Source: Algoriphagus sp. PAP.12 (GTDB lineage: Bacteria; Bacteroidota; Bacteroidia; Cytophagales; Cyclobacteriaceae). From it: DNA of 64,000 bases. Of this stretch, positions 45,251-54,728 are shown one piece after another (the stretch's first letter is position 1; every line of letters starts with the position of its first letter). Under the pieces are notes generated by a model that was given only the letters and a program-made list of their open reading frames with translations, was not told where the DNA came from and searched no databases. Position numbers and translations under genes: made by a program. The DNA is taken from positions 228,588 to 292,587 of the forward strand of contig NZ_JAPPSQ010000004.1 of assembly GCF_026652115.1 (NCBI RefSeq), given 5' to 3'.

Positions 45251-46462
45251 ATGAAATTTCTAATAATTGAACAAGATTTAAGGATATCTGGAACCAGTCA
45301 AGGAATTATTTCCAGATCATTTTTAGGGAAATTACGAAATGCATACCCACAATCCTTAATTGATGTTCATTACATTAAAGCTGAAGATTCTGTTGATAAA
45401 CTGGATTTACTTCCAGTAAATAATATTATAGAATACAAGGTGAGAAACACAGCTCCCCTTTTAGTCAGTCTTGCTAATAAATTTTACTGGAGAGTTTTTA
45501 ATGTTTCATTAGTCGAGGAATGGCAAATTAGACAATACACCAAAATTATAAGCCAAATAGATTACGAAAAATATGACCATATTTTCATTCGAAGCGCAGG
45601 AATTGCACACGAAATTATTTTGGCGATTCAGGATTTACCGATTCTCAAAAAAGCTATTGTAAATTTTCACGACCCCTATCCTGTTTCTTGGTATGTAGGT
45701 TCAAAATTAAGACCAACAAAACTCGATTTTTTTAGGCTTGCCAAGATGATGAAGGTTGTAGAAAACTCGAAAACATGTACCTCTTCTGCAGCCAATATGT
45801 CACATGACTTGGAACATCTATATGGATCCAAAAAACCATTTCTTACTCTTCCTCATCAATTTGACCCAAAAGTTTTCGATTTAAGTGATACAACTAAGGT
45901 AAGGACAAAAGAAAAAAAAGTAAGCATTTCTTACCATGGTGCTTTAATGTTCGGAAGAAACATTGAAAATCTAATCATAGCCTATAGTGATCTGATTAAA
46001 TCCGACAAAAATTATGAAGAAAATACAGAATTGATTTTAAGGGTAAAAGGAAATGAAGTGGCTCGATTTAAGGAGATGTATGGAAATGCTATGAACATTA
46101 AATTTTTGGATACAATGAATTTTTCAAACTCTTCCAATGAGCAGACACATCAAAGTGATATAGTTATCATTTTGGAAAATGGCCCCTATTATTGCAATAT
46201 TCTAGTAGGAAAAGCACCATTTTTAGCTTCAATCCAAAAAGCTGTACTCACTTTATCCCCTAAAAAAAGTGAATTAAGAAACATCGTTTCTGACGATACA
46301 TGTATAGCGGACATGGGAAATGTAGAAGAAATTAAATCAAAGATTAAAAAGCTCATCGACAATGAATTAAACGAAGGAGAACCTATAAAACCATTTGGTG
46401 ATTACTTTAGTGATGAAAATTTTAAGACTCAGCTTGATGATATTTTGGAAGCCAATAGTTGA
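45251..46462 (+). CDS. Putative GT-B type glycosyltransferase, AT-rich
   Basis: The 403-residue protein looks like a GT4-type transferase. It has an N-terminal domain with a HDPYP motif (VNFHDPYPVSWYVGSKLRP), a central helical linker and a C-terminal half (SISYHGALMFGRNIENLIIAY, then a DIVIILENGPYYC strand-loop) resembling a donor-binding fold. No canonical EX7E was found, so the reaction is uncertain. Codons are markedly AT-rich relative to both neighbours, suggesting transfer. It stands alone, without other polysaccharide genes. A weak hairpin (46518-46557) follows. Confidence 0.6.
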   Translation: MKFLIIEQDLRISGTSQGIISRSFLGKLRNAYPQSLIDVHYIKAEDSVDKLDLLPVNNIIEYKVRNTAPLLVSLANKFYWRVFNVSLVEEWQIRQYTKIISQIDYEKYDHIFIRSAGIAHEIILAIQDLPILKKAIVNFHDPYPVSWYVGSKLRPTKLDFFRLAKMMKVVENSKTCTSSAANMSHDLEHLYGSKKPFLTLPHQFDPKVFDLSDTTKVRTKEKKVSISYHGALMFGRNIENLIIAYSDLIKSDKNYEENTELILRVKGNEVARFKEMYGNAMNIKFLDTMNFSNSSNEQTHQSDIVIILENGPYYCNILVGKAPFLASIQKAVLTLSPKKSELRNIVSDDTCIADMGNVEEIKSKIKKLIDNELNEGEPIKPFGDYFSDENFKTQLDDILEANS

Positions 46463-46620
46463 ATCCAGAAATTTAGGGAAAACACCTCTCAAGTAGAATG
46501 TTTATTCTTTTATTACAAAGTCTTCTTCCAATGAATAAAATCTTAGAAGGAAGACTTCTTATCTACTGATAATTTGGGAGTTCTTTATTCAAAATATTCT
46601 GGATTTAGAATTTTAATTTA

Positions 46621-47820
46621 TTAGATTTTATTATCCCGGCCTGCAGGAATACCAAATCCAATAAACTGTAGGGTCATTAACAACAAAAACCATAGGAGCA
46701 GATTCCAGTTTCCGATTAAGTCCAAAGAAATCCCAAAAAGCAAAGGGCCTAAAGCAGCCAGCACATATCCGGCAGACTGGACCATACCAGACAAGTTTGC
46801 TGTAGTATGATCATCAGCTGTTCGCAATGAAATCAACATGTATGCAATACTCAAGCTTGCACCACTACCAATTCCAATGATAGTCAAAGCAATAAACGCA
46901 ATCAGATCTGAATGGATAAAAAGTAGTCCAAAACCCAGAAAATAAGAAAGTCCAACGATTAATATGACTGTTGATTGCTGCTTGAGTTTTTCCAAAAGTC
47001 TAGGCGCAAAGAACGTCCCGATTAAGGAGATCAACTGCATGTAAGAAATCGTCAAGCCTGCATTAACTGCACTCATTCCTCTAAAAATCAGCATATCTGG
47101 AATCCACGTAATCATCGTAAAATACATGACTGATTGAGCTCCCATAAACAGAGTCACTTGCCAAGCAATCTTACTTTTCCATACGTTTTTACCGGTATTT
47201 TCTCCTCTTTGTGCAGCAGTAGGCTTAGATCCAAACTGAGGAAGCCAAATAATCAAAGCCAATACCATTAAGCTAACCCAGGACACCAATGAACCTCTCC
47301 AACCCAATCCTAAATCTACAGCCAAGGGCACACTCAATCCGGAAGCTATTGCAGCAAACAACGACATCCCAGTAGACAAAATAGCTGTCATCAAACCTAA
47401 TTTTTCAGGAATCTTAGCCTTAAAAAACGGGATCATCAGGACATTGGCAATTACAATTCCAATTCCTGTCAAAGCTGTCCCAAAAAATAACACTTCAACT
47501 CCTCCGAGAACACGGATTATTACCCCAAGAATTAAAATTGCGATTCCAAGAAATATGGCTCTCCCATTTCCCATTTGCTTTCCAATCTTTGGCGCAAAAA
47601 GAGAAAACAAAGCAAAAGTAATAAGTGAAAGGGTAGTTAGAAATCCTGCCAAACCATTGGAAATCCCCAAGTCTTCTCTGATAAAAGGAATCAAAGGACC
47701 AACAGAAGCTATGGAGGTTCTAAGGTTTATAGAGACCAAAATGATCCCTAAAATCAACCAAAAGCGGGATTGAGAGTGCTTTTTCAAAACAGAAATAAAA
47801 GTAGAATTCAAATAAAGCAA
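46621..47820 (-). CDS. MFS transporter, CynX/NimT type
   Basis: A 399-residue carrier with about 12 helices, typical of the cyanate/2-nitroimidazole branch of the major facilitator superfamily (LGIILVSINLRTSIASVGPLIPFIREDLGISNGLAGFLTTL; ISYMQLISLIGTFFAPRL). The substrate is not known. It lies 51 bases behind hemH on the same strand, but no functional link is apparent. Confidence 0.88.
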   Translation of the reverse strand: MLYLNSTFISVLKKHSQSRFWLILGIILVSINLRTSIASVGPLIPFIREDLGISNGLAGFLTTLSLITFALFSLFAPKIGKQMGNGRAIFLGIAILILGVIIRVLGGVEVLFFGTALTGIGIVIANVLMIPFFKAKIPEKLGLMTAILSTGMSLFAAIASGLSVPLAVDLGLGWRGSLVSWVSLMVLALIIWLPQFGSKPTAAQRGENTGKNVWKSKIAWQVTLFMGAQSVMYFTMITWIPDMLIFRGMSAVNAGLTISYMQLISLIGTFFAPRLLEKLKQQSTVILIVGLSYFLGFGLLFIHSDLIAFIALTIIGIGSGASLSIAYMLISLRTADDHTTANLSGMVQSAGYVLAALGPLLFGISLDLIGNWNLLLWFLLLMTLQFIGFGIPAGRDNKI

Positions 47821-47871
47821 AAAAGGAAGAGATTAAATCCCCTCCTTTTCATATTACTTTTTTCAATAATC

Positions 47872-48900
47872 TCAAGAATGACTTTTAACAAGATCTTCCA
47901 CGCAAGACACCCAAGTATTATTGGAATTCAAGCTTGGAACCAAATCCCACTGCTCTCCTCCATGTTCTATGAACACCTCTTTGTATTCTTCCCCAACCTC
48001 CACGGTCGTTTCCAAACAATCTGCAACGAATGCAGGTGAAAATGCCAATACCTTTTTCGCTCCCAAACCTGCCAATTCTTTAATCACATCCTCTGTGTAA
48101 GGACGTACCCATGGGTCATTTCCTAATCGGGATTGGAAACAGGTTTTTACTTTTTCCTCTGGTAAGCCCAATTTGGCTGCTACCTGCCTAGTGGTATGGA
48201 AACATTGAGCTCTGTAGCAGAATTGATTTTTTGAATGGTATTTGTTGCAGCAGCCACTCAATTGGCAATAGCCATCAACCGAGGCTTTGATGATCTGTCT
48301 CTCTGGCAATCCATGGTATGAAAACACGTAATAATCATAATCCATTTTCTTCATGGCCTCTTTTCCAAGCTCTTCCCAAGCTTGGATAAACAAAGGATGC
48401 TCGATGAAATTGGATATGAATGAAATCTCTGGAATGACTTGCCATGTTTTAGCAATCTCCATGACTTTATCGATCACAGAGCCATTGGTCGCTGAAGCAT
48501 ATTGAGGAAAAAGAGGCAGCACGATAATTTTTCTCACATTCGCATCCGTCAATTCCTTCAATCCTGACTCAATGCTTGGGCTTTGATAGCGCATCGCCAT
48601 TGAAACCACATATTCATTTGAGTCCAGTTTTTCGACCAGCTTATCTCTAAGATCTTCAGTATGGAAAAGCAATGGAGAACCTCGGTCTGTCCAAAGCTTT
48701 CTGTATTCATTTGCTGATTTTGGAGCCCTAAAAGGCGCAATAATCAAATTAACCAGCATCCATCTGGAAATAAATGGAATGTCAATGACTCTTCCATCCA
48801 TTAAAAACTCGCGAAGATATTTTCTGACGTCTCCTGTCTCTGTACTGTCTGGAGTCCCTAAATTGACTAATAGAACTCCAACTTTTCCAGTCTTTGCCAT
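47872..48900 (-). CDS. hemH: Ferrochelatase
   Basis: At 342 residues the protein has the HemH N-terminus KVGVLLVNLGTPDST, the active-site histidine in FSYHGLPERQI (H196) and the C-terminal SPAFVADCLETTVEV block. A cysteine-rich middle (SGCCNKYHSKNQFCYRAQC) is like that of some Bacteroidota ferrochelatases. It inserts iron into protoporphyrin IX in the last step of haem synthesis. It would also supply haem to cytochrome bd. Confidence 0.96.
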   Translation of the reverse strand: MAKTGKVGVLLVNLGTPDSTETGDVRKYLREFLMDGRVIDIPFISRWMLVNLIIAPFRAPKSANEYRKLWTDRGSPLLFHTEDLRDKLVEKLDSNEYVVSMAMRYQSPSIESGLKELTDANVRKIIVLPLFPQYASATNGSVIDKVMEIAKTWQVIPEISFISNFIEHPLFIQAWEELGKEAMKKMDYDYYVFSYHGLPERQIIKASVDGYCQLSGCCNKYHSKNQFCYRAQCFHTTRQVAAKLGLPEEKVKTCFQSRLGNDPWVRPYTEDVIKELAGLGAKKVLAFSPAFVADCLETTVEVGEEYKEVFIEHGGEQWDLVPSLNSNNTWVSCVEDLVKSHS

Positions 48901-49001
48901 GTTTGATTGTTGATTTGGGTGTAAAACCTTGACTCCCCAAAATTACGAGAGATTTTAGCTTCCACCAATCGAACTATATTATGAGTGATTGATAAAAGCT
49001 T

Positions 49002-50237
49002 TTAGATTTTCAATCGGCCAGCCCATCCCATCAATGGTCCGGAAGCTATTGAGGAAATCAATGCCAAAATCACCAATCCGATAAACAATGAATCCGACAC
49101 AAGTCCGTATTCCAGCGCGATCAAACCTAAAATGATGTCCATGCTCCCTCTGGTACTTAATCCAAAACCGGCAATGATGGCTTCCTTTCTTCCTACGTTG
49201 GCCATTCTACCACCAAAATAGGCCCCGTAGTATTTGGTCAAAAGTCCAACAACGACAATCACTCCAGTCACTCCTAGATCAAAACTTTCAATAAAGTTTA
49301 CTTTCAAACCTATGGAAACAAAGAAGATAGGAGCGAAAATATTGTTGATAAACTGATGCAGAATTTCTTTTGCTTTCTCGGTCAAATACTCTGAATCTCC
49401 CAATGCTACCCCAAAAATAAAGGCTCCAAAAATGGCATGAATCCCGATGAATTCGGTGAAGGAAGCTGCTAAGAAACAAGTAGCCAAAGAAAGAGATAAC
49501 AAGCCTCCAGGCCAGGCCATCTTTTTATTAACCCATGGCAAAATACGATTGATCAACCCCTTACCAATAGTCAACATGATCATGGTAAAAACCAGCGTCA
49601 AACCGATAGTTGGCCATACTCCCAAGCCCCCACTTCCCGACTCTGAAAGGGAAAGAATCACAGAAAAAACAATCCAACCTAACACATCAATGATCATTGC
49701 AGCAGCAATAATAAGGAGTCCGGTCTGTGTTTTAAACAAGTTCAAATCCATCAAAACCCGAGCTACCACCGCCAATGCCGTGATACTGATTGCCAATCCG
49801 AAGAATGTTGATGCAACAATCCTATCATTGATATTCACACCTAGGAACTCCGGAAATGCATATGCCACCACAAATCCCGCAATTATTGGCAATACCATGG
49901 ATGCTACTGCTATTTTCAAGGCATTTTTCCCTTGGCTCCAGACGATCTGAAGCTCTACTTCCAGTCCGGCAATAAATAGCAAAAGGACTACTGAAATCTG
50001 CACAAATCCATCTAAAGCTATGTTTGCCATCTCATGTGAGCCAAACAAATACTGTTGGAACTCTGGCATGGTATAGCCCAAAATCGTAGGACCGAGTACT
50101 ATTCCGGCTAATATTTCACCGACAACTGCTGGTTGTTTGAGCTTTCTGGCGATTTCTGCAAATATTCGGGCCATGATCAGCATAGCCGCAATCTGAAGGA
50201 GGAGATTGATTACCTCCTTATGGTTGAGCGTTTCCAT
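49002..50237 (-). CDS. Cation:proton antiporter, CPA2 family
   Basis: A 411-residue integral membrane protein with about 12 helices. The Kef/Na+-H+ exchanger signatures are present: VVGEILAGIVLGPTILG near the start, FIAGLEVELQIVWSQGK, the helix-5 AISITALAVVARVL segment and FGLSTRGSMDIILGLIALEYG near the end. There is no C-terminal RCK/TrkA domain, so it is a membrane-only antiporter. It follows the stress protein gene after six bases, a pair typical of regulated antiporters. Confidence 0.92.
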   Translation of the reverse strand: METLNHKEVINLLLQIAAMLIMARIFAEIARKLKQPAVVGEILAGIVLGPTILGYTMPEFQQYLFGSHEMANIALDGFVQISVVLLLFIAGLEVELQIVWSQGKNALKIAVASMVLPIIAGFVVAYAFPEFLGVNINDRIVASTFFGLAISITALAVVARVLMDLNLFKTQTGLLIIAAAMIIDVLGWIVFSVILSLSESGSGGLGVWPTIGLTLVFTMIMLTIGKGLINRILPWVNKKMAWPGGLLSLSLATCFLAASFTEFIGIHAIFGAFIFGVALGDSEYLTEKAKEILHQFINNIFAPIFFVSIGLKVNFIESFDLGVTGVIVVVGLLTKYYGAYFGGRMANVGRKEAIIAGFGLSTRGSMDIILGLIALEYGLVSDSLFIGLVILALISSIASGPLMGWAGRLKI

Positions 50238-50243
50238 GGAGGT

Positions 50244-51074
50244 TTATTTTTTGACGATTAAGAGATTACAAGGAAGGGTACTAAGGAGTTCTTCCAAGTC
50301 ATGAGGAAAAATTCTATCAAAGAAATTTAGTTTTCTTTCGTCTCCCACTACCAAAAGGTTAGCTTCTGTTTTTTCACAAAAACGAGCCAATTCAACCGCC
50401 CATTTTCCTCCAGTTACTTTTATGTTTATTCTCAAATTTCCTTTGTCCAGTTTTTGAAGAATCTGCTCCACATAGTCGATCTCATTCTGGACCAGTTGTC
50501 TTCTTGTTTGTGCTATTTCATCCTCAGAATCCTCGCTGGCCGTCCCCATTTGAAGTCCATACATTTTGATTTCATTCAAAATAGAAACCTGATCGGCCTT
50601 GACTGTTTTAGAAAATTCCAATCCCTGCTCGATTACTACTGGTGTAATTTCTAGCTGCGTTCCGTTGATGACTACTTTGGAAAACTCCGAAGTCTCCACT
50701 TTTGGTTCAATTAAAGTCAAAACAGAGCAAGGTGCCTTGCGGATGATTTTTCGACCCACCGATCCCATATAATACTTAAACAAGCCTTCTCTTTTCAATG
50801 CTCCTGCAACCAAAAGATCCACATTTTCCTCTTTACAGGCTTTTAGGATCATTTTAACCGGCTTGCCTTCTTTCCATAGCACTTTGATTCGCAGGCGATC
50901 ACAGCCATGTCTTTGCAATAAATCATCGAGTTTTTTTTCTAACTCGGGAGTTTTTATCCCTACATGGATCAAAACCAATTCAGAATCAAAAAGCAAAACC
51001 AGACGTTTGACTTCAGTAATCAAAGCCTCTATCCGTGGGCTAAATGCTATTGCCAAAGCAATTTTAGTATACAT
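50244..51074 (-). CDS. Universal stress protein, tandem USP domains
   Basis: The 276-residue protein has two USP-like halves. The first ends with VDLLVAGALKREGLFKYYMGSVGRKIIRKAPCSVLTL (the GxxxR-type ATP loop is partly kept: GSVGRKIIR). The second ends with ANLLVVGDERKLNFFDRIFPHDLEELLSTLPCNLLIV, where the nucleotide loop is degraded. It precedes the antiporter gene by six bases and probably regulates or senses for it. ATP binding in the second half is doubtful. Confidence 0.9.
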   Translation of the reverse strand: MYTKIALAIAFSPRIEALITEVKRLVLLFDSELVLIHVGIKTPELEKKLDDLLQRHGCDRLRIKVLWKEGKPVKMILKACKEENVDLLVAGALKREGLFKYYMGSVGRKIIRKAPCSVLTLIEPKVETSEFSKVVINGTQLEITPVVIEQGLEFSKTVKADQVSILNEIKMYGLQMGTASEDSEDEIAQTRRQLVQNEIDYVEQILQKLDKGNLRINIKVTGGKWAVELARFCEKTEANLLVVGDERKLNFFDRIFPHDLEELLSTLPCNLLIVKK

Positions 51075-51286
51075 ATTGGGTCTATGGATTTTCCTGAAAT
51101 AAGCGAAATTTCCCGATTAGTCCAACTGGATCTTTGCTTTGCCCACTCATCAAATGAGGCTTCCACTCAAGTGGATTTATTACTTCCAGAAAAACTGAGA
51201 CTATTTTTCTAAGAGTTTTTTGATAAAATTCAGGAAGAAAAATCTGAATAATCAATTCGGAGTAGAATATTAAACTCAATACTCAT

Positions 51287-52879
51287 ATGAAAAAAACTTT
51301 ACTCGGCTGCTTGATGGCTGCGAGTATGGGATGGTCTTCTTTAGCCTTTGCGCAATCAGACTACCCTACTCTCAGTCAACTCAATCAGCGATTGCAGCGA
51401 ATAGGCTCAAATGCCTCAGCTGAACTCAAATCACTCACCAAAACAGCGGGTGGAAAGGATATTTGGGTTCTTAAAATCGGTACTGGAAATGTAGATGAAA
51501 AGCCAGCCATCGCAGTAGTTGGCGGAGTGGAAGGCTATCAGGTTGTCAGTGTAGAATTGGCAACAAAATTTGCTGAAAGGCTTATTTCTGATCATGCCGA
51601 TGCTTTGGAAAAAACCACTTTTTACATTTTCCCAAACATGTCTCCAGATGCCTATGAGCAATACCATGCGGCACTTAAATATGAAAGAAGGGGAAATGCT
51701 ACTTCCGTGGATCATGACCGAGATGGTGCTCCTGGGGACAATGGTTATACAGACCTCAATGGAGATGGATACATTACCATGATGAGAGTCGAAGATCCTA
51801 TGGGTGAATATGTAGCATCCAAAGATGACGAACGAGTAATGGTTAAAGCTGACCGCTCCAAAGGAGAAGCAGGCAATTACAGTCTATATCCTGAGAGCAA
51901 GGACGATGATCAAGATGGTAAATTCGCTGAGGACCTGAAAGAAGGAATTGCTTTCAACAAGTCAATGACTTACAAATTTCCTGTATTTGAACCTCTAGCA
52001 GGCGACATCCCTGTTTCTCAACTGGAGTCAAGAGCACTTTTGGATTACCTATTTGAACAGTGGAATATCTTTGCTTTTGTGACTTTCTCACCAGCAAACA
52101 ACCTTTCTTCTCCACTTAAATACAGTGCTCCAAATGCTAAAAAGAGGGTGGTAACATCCATTTTGGAAAATGATCAAGCTTTGAATTCAATGGTTTCAGG
52201 AATTTATAATGAAACCATTTCTGCTAAGCCTTACATGCAAAACAATCAAGGCATGGACGGAGACTTCTTCCAATGGGCATACTTCCATTTCGGTAGATTG
52301 AGTTTTGGAACCCCTGGCTATTGGACTCCAGAATTTAAAGGAAAATCCAATGAAGAGGTGAACTATCTAGCTTGGGCAGATTCCTTAGGAAATACAGAAG
52401 TATTCGTTCCTTGGACGGAAGTCTCTCATCCAGACTTCCCAGGTAAAAAAGTAGAAGTCGGCGGAATCAAGCCTTTTGCAATGAGCAATCCATCTTATGA
52501 TAAAGTGGATAAAATAGCTGATGAGCACACTGATTTTATTTTAAAATTGGCAGCAATCCAACCTTCTCTAGAAGTTCAAAACCTTAAAATTGAGTCCATT
52601 GGCAACGGCTTGACTAGAATTAGCCTAGACCTATTCAACAACTCTCCTCTTCCAACTCATTCAGAAATGGGAGAAAGATCCAGATGGTTGAGAAAAGTAA
52701 GGATTGATTTCGGTGCTTCAGAGGATCGATTGATTTCAGGAGAAAAAATCCAATTGATTGATGTAATCCCTGCTTTTGGAAAAGAAAGCCTAAGCTGGAT
52801 CGTCAAAGGAAAAGGTGATGTCACGATGAAAGCCGGCGCATCCCATGTAGGTTTTATTAATACAACTTTCAAACTCTAA
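51287..52879 (+). CDS. M14-type zinc carboxypeptidase paralogue lacking zinc ligands
   Basis: The 530-residue protein starts with a signal peptide (MKKTLLGCLMAASMGWSSLAFAQ). Sequence, length and the inserted DLNGDGYITMM loop mark it as a relative of the next gene. The M14 zinc motif HxxE is replaced by E82-x-x-Q85 in VVGGVEGYQ; the third-ligand region reads FSPANNLSSPL with no histidine, and the NRD-type arginine motif is FNKSMTY. It is therefore predicted to be catalytically dead in the M14 sense. It lies three bases before the intact paralogue and may be its partner. Confidence 0.75.
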   Translation: MKKTLLGCLMAASMGWSSLAFAQSDYPTLSQLNQRLQRIGSNASAELKSLTKTAGGKDIWVLKIGTGNVDEKPAIAVVGGVEGYQVVSVELATKFAERLISDHADALEKTTFYIFPNMSPDAYEQYHAALKYERRGNATSVDHDRDGAPGDNGYTDLNGDGYITMMRVEDPMGEYVASKDDERVMVKADRSKGEAGNYSLYPESKDDDQDGKFAEDLKEGIAFNKSMTYKFPVFEPLAGDIPVSQLESRALLDYLFEQWNIFAFVTFSPANNLSSPLKYSAPNAKKRVVTSILENDQALNSMVSGIYNETISAKPYMQNNQGMDGDFFQWAYFHFGRLSFGTPGYWTPEFKGKSNEEVNYLAWADSLGNTEVFVPWTEVSHPDFPGKKVEVGGIKPFAMSNPSYDKVDKIADEHTDFILKLAAIQPSLEVQNLKIESIGNGLTRISLDLFNNSPLPTHSEMGERSRWLRKVRIDFGASEDRLISGEKIQLIDVIPAFGKESLSWIVKGKGDVTMKAGASHVGFINTTFKL

Positions 52880-52882
52880 GCC

Positions 52883-54625
52883 ATGAAACTATTGACAAAA
52901 AAGAACAGTATTCTTGCCTTGGCGATCAGTGCAATGAGCTTTGGCAGTTTAGAAACTCAGGCCCAAGACAAATTCTTCAAGGCTGTAGGTACTCCTCATC
53001 TTCCAAAAGTTGAGACAGCTTGGAACAGATACCATACCTATGAGGGAATTGTGGATGTGATGCAAAAAATCGCGAAAGCACATCCTGATTTGGCTAAAAT
53101 CGAATCCATTGGAAAATCATACGAAGGAAGGGACATCATGACTCTAACTATTACTGATTTTTCTACTGGAAAAGACACTGACAAGCCTGGAATGTGGATC
53201 GATGGAAATATTCACTCCAATGAGGTACAAGGAGGAGAATTTGCACTCTACACAGCTTGGTATTTGACAGAAATGCAGGTTGACACCAAGTTTATTCAAG
53301 AACTTTTGAAAGATAAAGTCTTCTACATAACTCCCACCATCAATCCTGATGCTAGAAACGACTTCTTCCTCGAGCCAAACACAGCCCATTCTCCAAGATC
53401 AGGCATGATGAAATTGGACAATGATGGGGATGGATTAGCAGCTGAAGATGAAATGGATGATTTGGATGGTGATGGTCATATCACCATGATGATCCGTAAG
53501 TCACCAACAGGTCGATTTATCAAAAATCCATTGGACTCAAGAAGATTGATGCCAGTAGGTGCAGATCAAGTTGGTGAATATGAGATGCTAGGCCAGGAAG
53601 GAACTGATCTAGACGGAGATGGGAGAGTCAATGATGATGATGTTGGGTACTACGACCCAAATCGAGACTGGGGCTGGAACTGGCAACCAGATTACATCCA
53701 AAGGGGTGCGTTGAGATATCCTTTCACACTTCCGGAAAATAGATCCATCATGGAGTTCGTCATGAAGCATCCAAATATCGCCGGAGCGCAAAGTTATCAT
53801 AACAACGGAGGAATGATCCTGAGAGGTCCCGGTGCTGAGGAAGACGTAAGTACCTACAATAGAGAGGATATCAGAATCTATGACGCTATCGCTCAAAAAG
53901 GTGAAGAAATGATGCCTGGTTATCGATATTTGACTGTATACAAAGATTTATATTCCGTTTTTGGCGGAGAGTTGGACTGGTTTTATGGAAACCGCGGAAT
54001 TTTCACTTATTCCAATGAATTAATGACTTCTTATCTATACTTCCATGAAAATGGAGGTGGAAGAGGTCAAGATGAGCTATATAAAGTTGACCAATTGTTG
54101 ACTTTCGGAGATGCCTTTGTCGATTGGCATACTTATGATCATCCTCAATACGGTGAGATTGAAATCGGTGGATTCAAAAAGACCTTCGGAAGAGCTCATC
54201 CGGGATTCCTATTGGAACAGGACGCACATAGAAATGCCTCATTCACTATTTACCACGCTTATCATACACCAAAACTTTCTGTATTGGATGTAAAAGAAGA
54301 AGATTTAGGAGGAGGATTGAAGGCTATCACAGCTACTATTTTCAATGAGCGTCTCATGCCGACTCACTCATCTCAAGATTTGAAACATAAGATCGAGAGA
54401 CCTGATTATGTAACACTTTCAGGTACCAATGTAGTTGCAGGCTTTATCGTAGAGGATGAAGATTTCAAAAAATATACCGAGCAGATTCATTATCCAGAGA
54501 AAATGGCAGTTTCGAATATTCCAGGAATGGAAAGCGTGAAAGTTCGCTGGATCGTTTCTGGAGGAAACAATTACAGCATTACAGTTGACTCCGCCAAAGG
54601 AGGCAAAGCAAATTGGAAAAAGTAA
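52883..54625 (+). CDS. M14 family zinc carboxypeptidase, secreted
   Basis: The 580-residue protein has a signal-like N-terminus. The M14 residues are complete: H111-x-x-E114 (DGNIHSNEVQGGE), N260-R261-D262 (DPNRDWGWNW), H306 (SYHNNGGM) and a catalytic-type Glu in YSNELM (about E379). Two EF-hand-like calcium loops (DNDGDGLAAED and DLDGDGHITMM; also DLDGDGRVNDDD) are inserted between catalytic segments. It is probably an exported metallocarboxypeptidase. It follows the degenerate paralogue after three bases and has a strong terminator after it. Confidence 0.9.
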   Translation: MKLLTKKNSILALAISAMSFGSLETQAQDKFFKAVGTPHLPKVETAWNRYHTYEGIVDVMQKIAKAHPDLAKIESIGKSYEGRDIMTLTITDFSTGKDTDKPGMWIDGNIHSNEVQGGEFALYTAWYLTEMQVDTKFIQELLKDKVFYITPTINPDARNDFFLEPNTAHSPRSGMMKLDNDGDGLAAEDEMDDLDGDGHITMMIRKSPTGRFIKNPLDSRRLMPVGADQVGEYEMLGQEGTDLDGDGRVNDDDVGYYDPNRDWGWNWQPDYIQRGALRYPFTLPENRSIMEFVMKHPNIAGAQSYHNNGGMILRGPGAEEDVSTYNREDIRIYDAIAQKGEEMMPGYRYLTVYKDLYSVFGGELDWFYGNRGIFTYSNELMTSYLYFHENGGGRGQDELYKVDQLLTFGDAFVDWHTYDHPQYGEIEIGGFKKTFGRAHPGFLLEQDAHRNASFTIYHAYHTPKLSVLDVKEEDLGGGLKAITATIFNERLMPTHSSQDLKHKIERPDYVTLSGTNVVAGFIVEDEDFKKYTEQIHYPEKMAVSNIPGMESVKVRWIVSGGNNYSITVDSAKGGKANWKK

Positions 54626-54644
54626 GTCAACATCACTCAAATTT

Positions 54645-54676
54645 AAAATCCGACTCTATTAGGGTCGGATTTTTTT
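54645..54676 (+). terminator. Terminator of the M14 pair
   Basis: ATCCGACTCT, a three-base loop and AGGGTCGGAT form a ten-pair stem (one wobble) followed by seven T, 23 bases after the stop. Confidence 0.88.
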
Positions 54677-54728
54677 ATAACTCACTTTAGAAAATCTGGC
54701 TAAATTCAATCAATAATCCATCAAAATC

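Noticed and set aside
46518..46557. Terminator for the glycosyltransferase gene
   Set aside because: The eight-pair stem has a loop of about 24 bases and only a short, broken T-run, so it is too weak to list as a terminator.
51084..51212. 42-codon plus-strand frame beginning MDFPEISEISRLVQ between the stress protein and M14 genes
   Set aside because: Codons are plausible, but there is no promoter, signal or family resemblance, so I could not support it as a gene.
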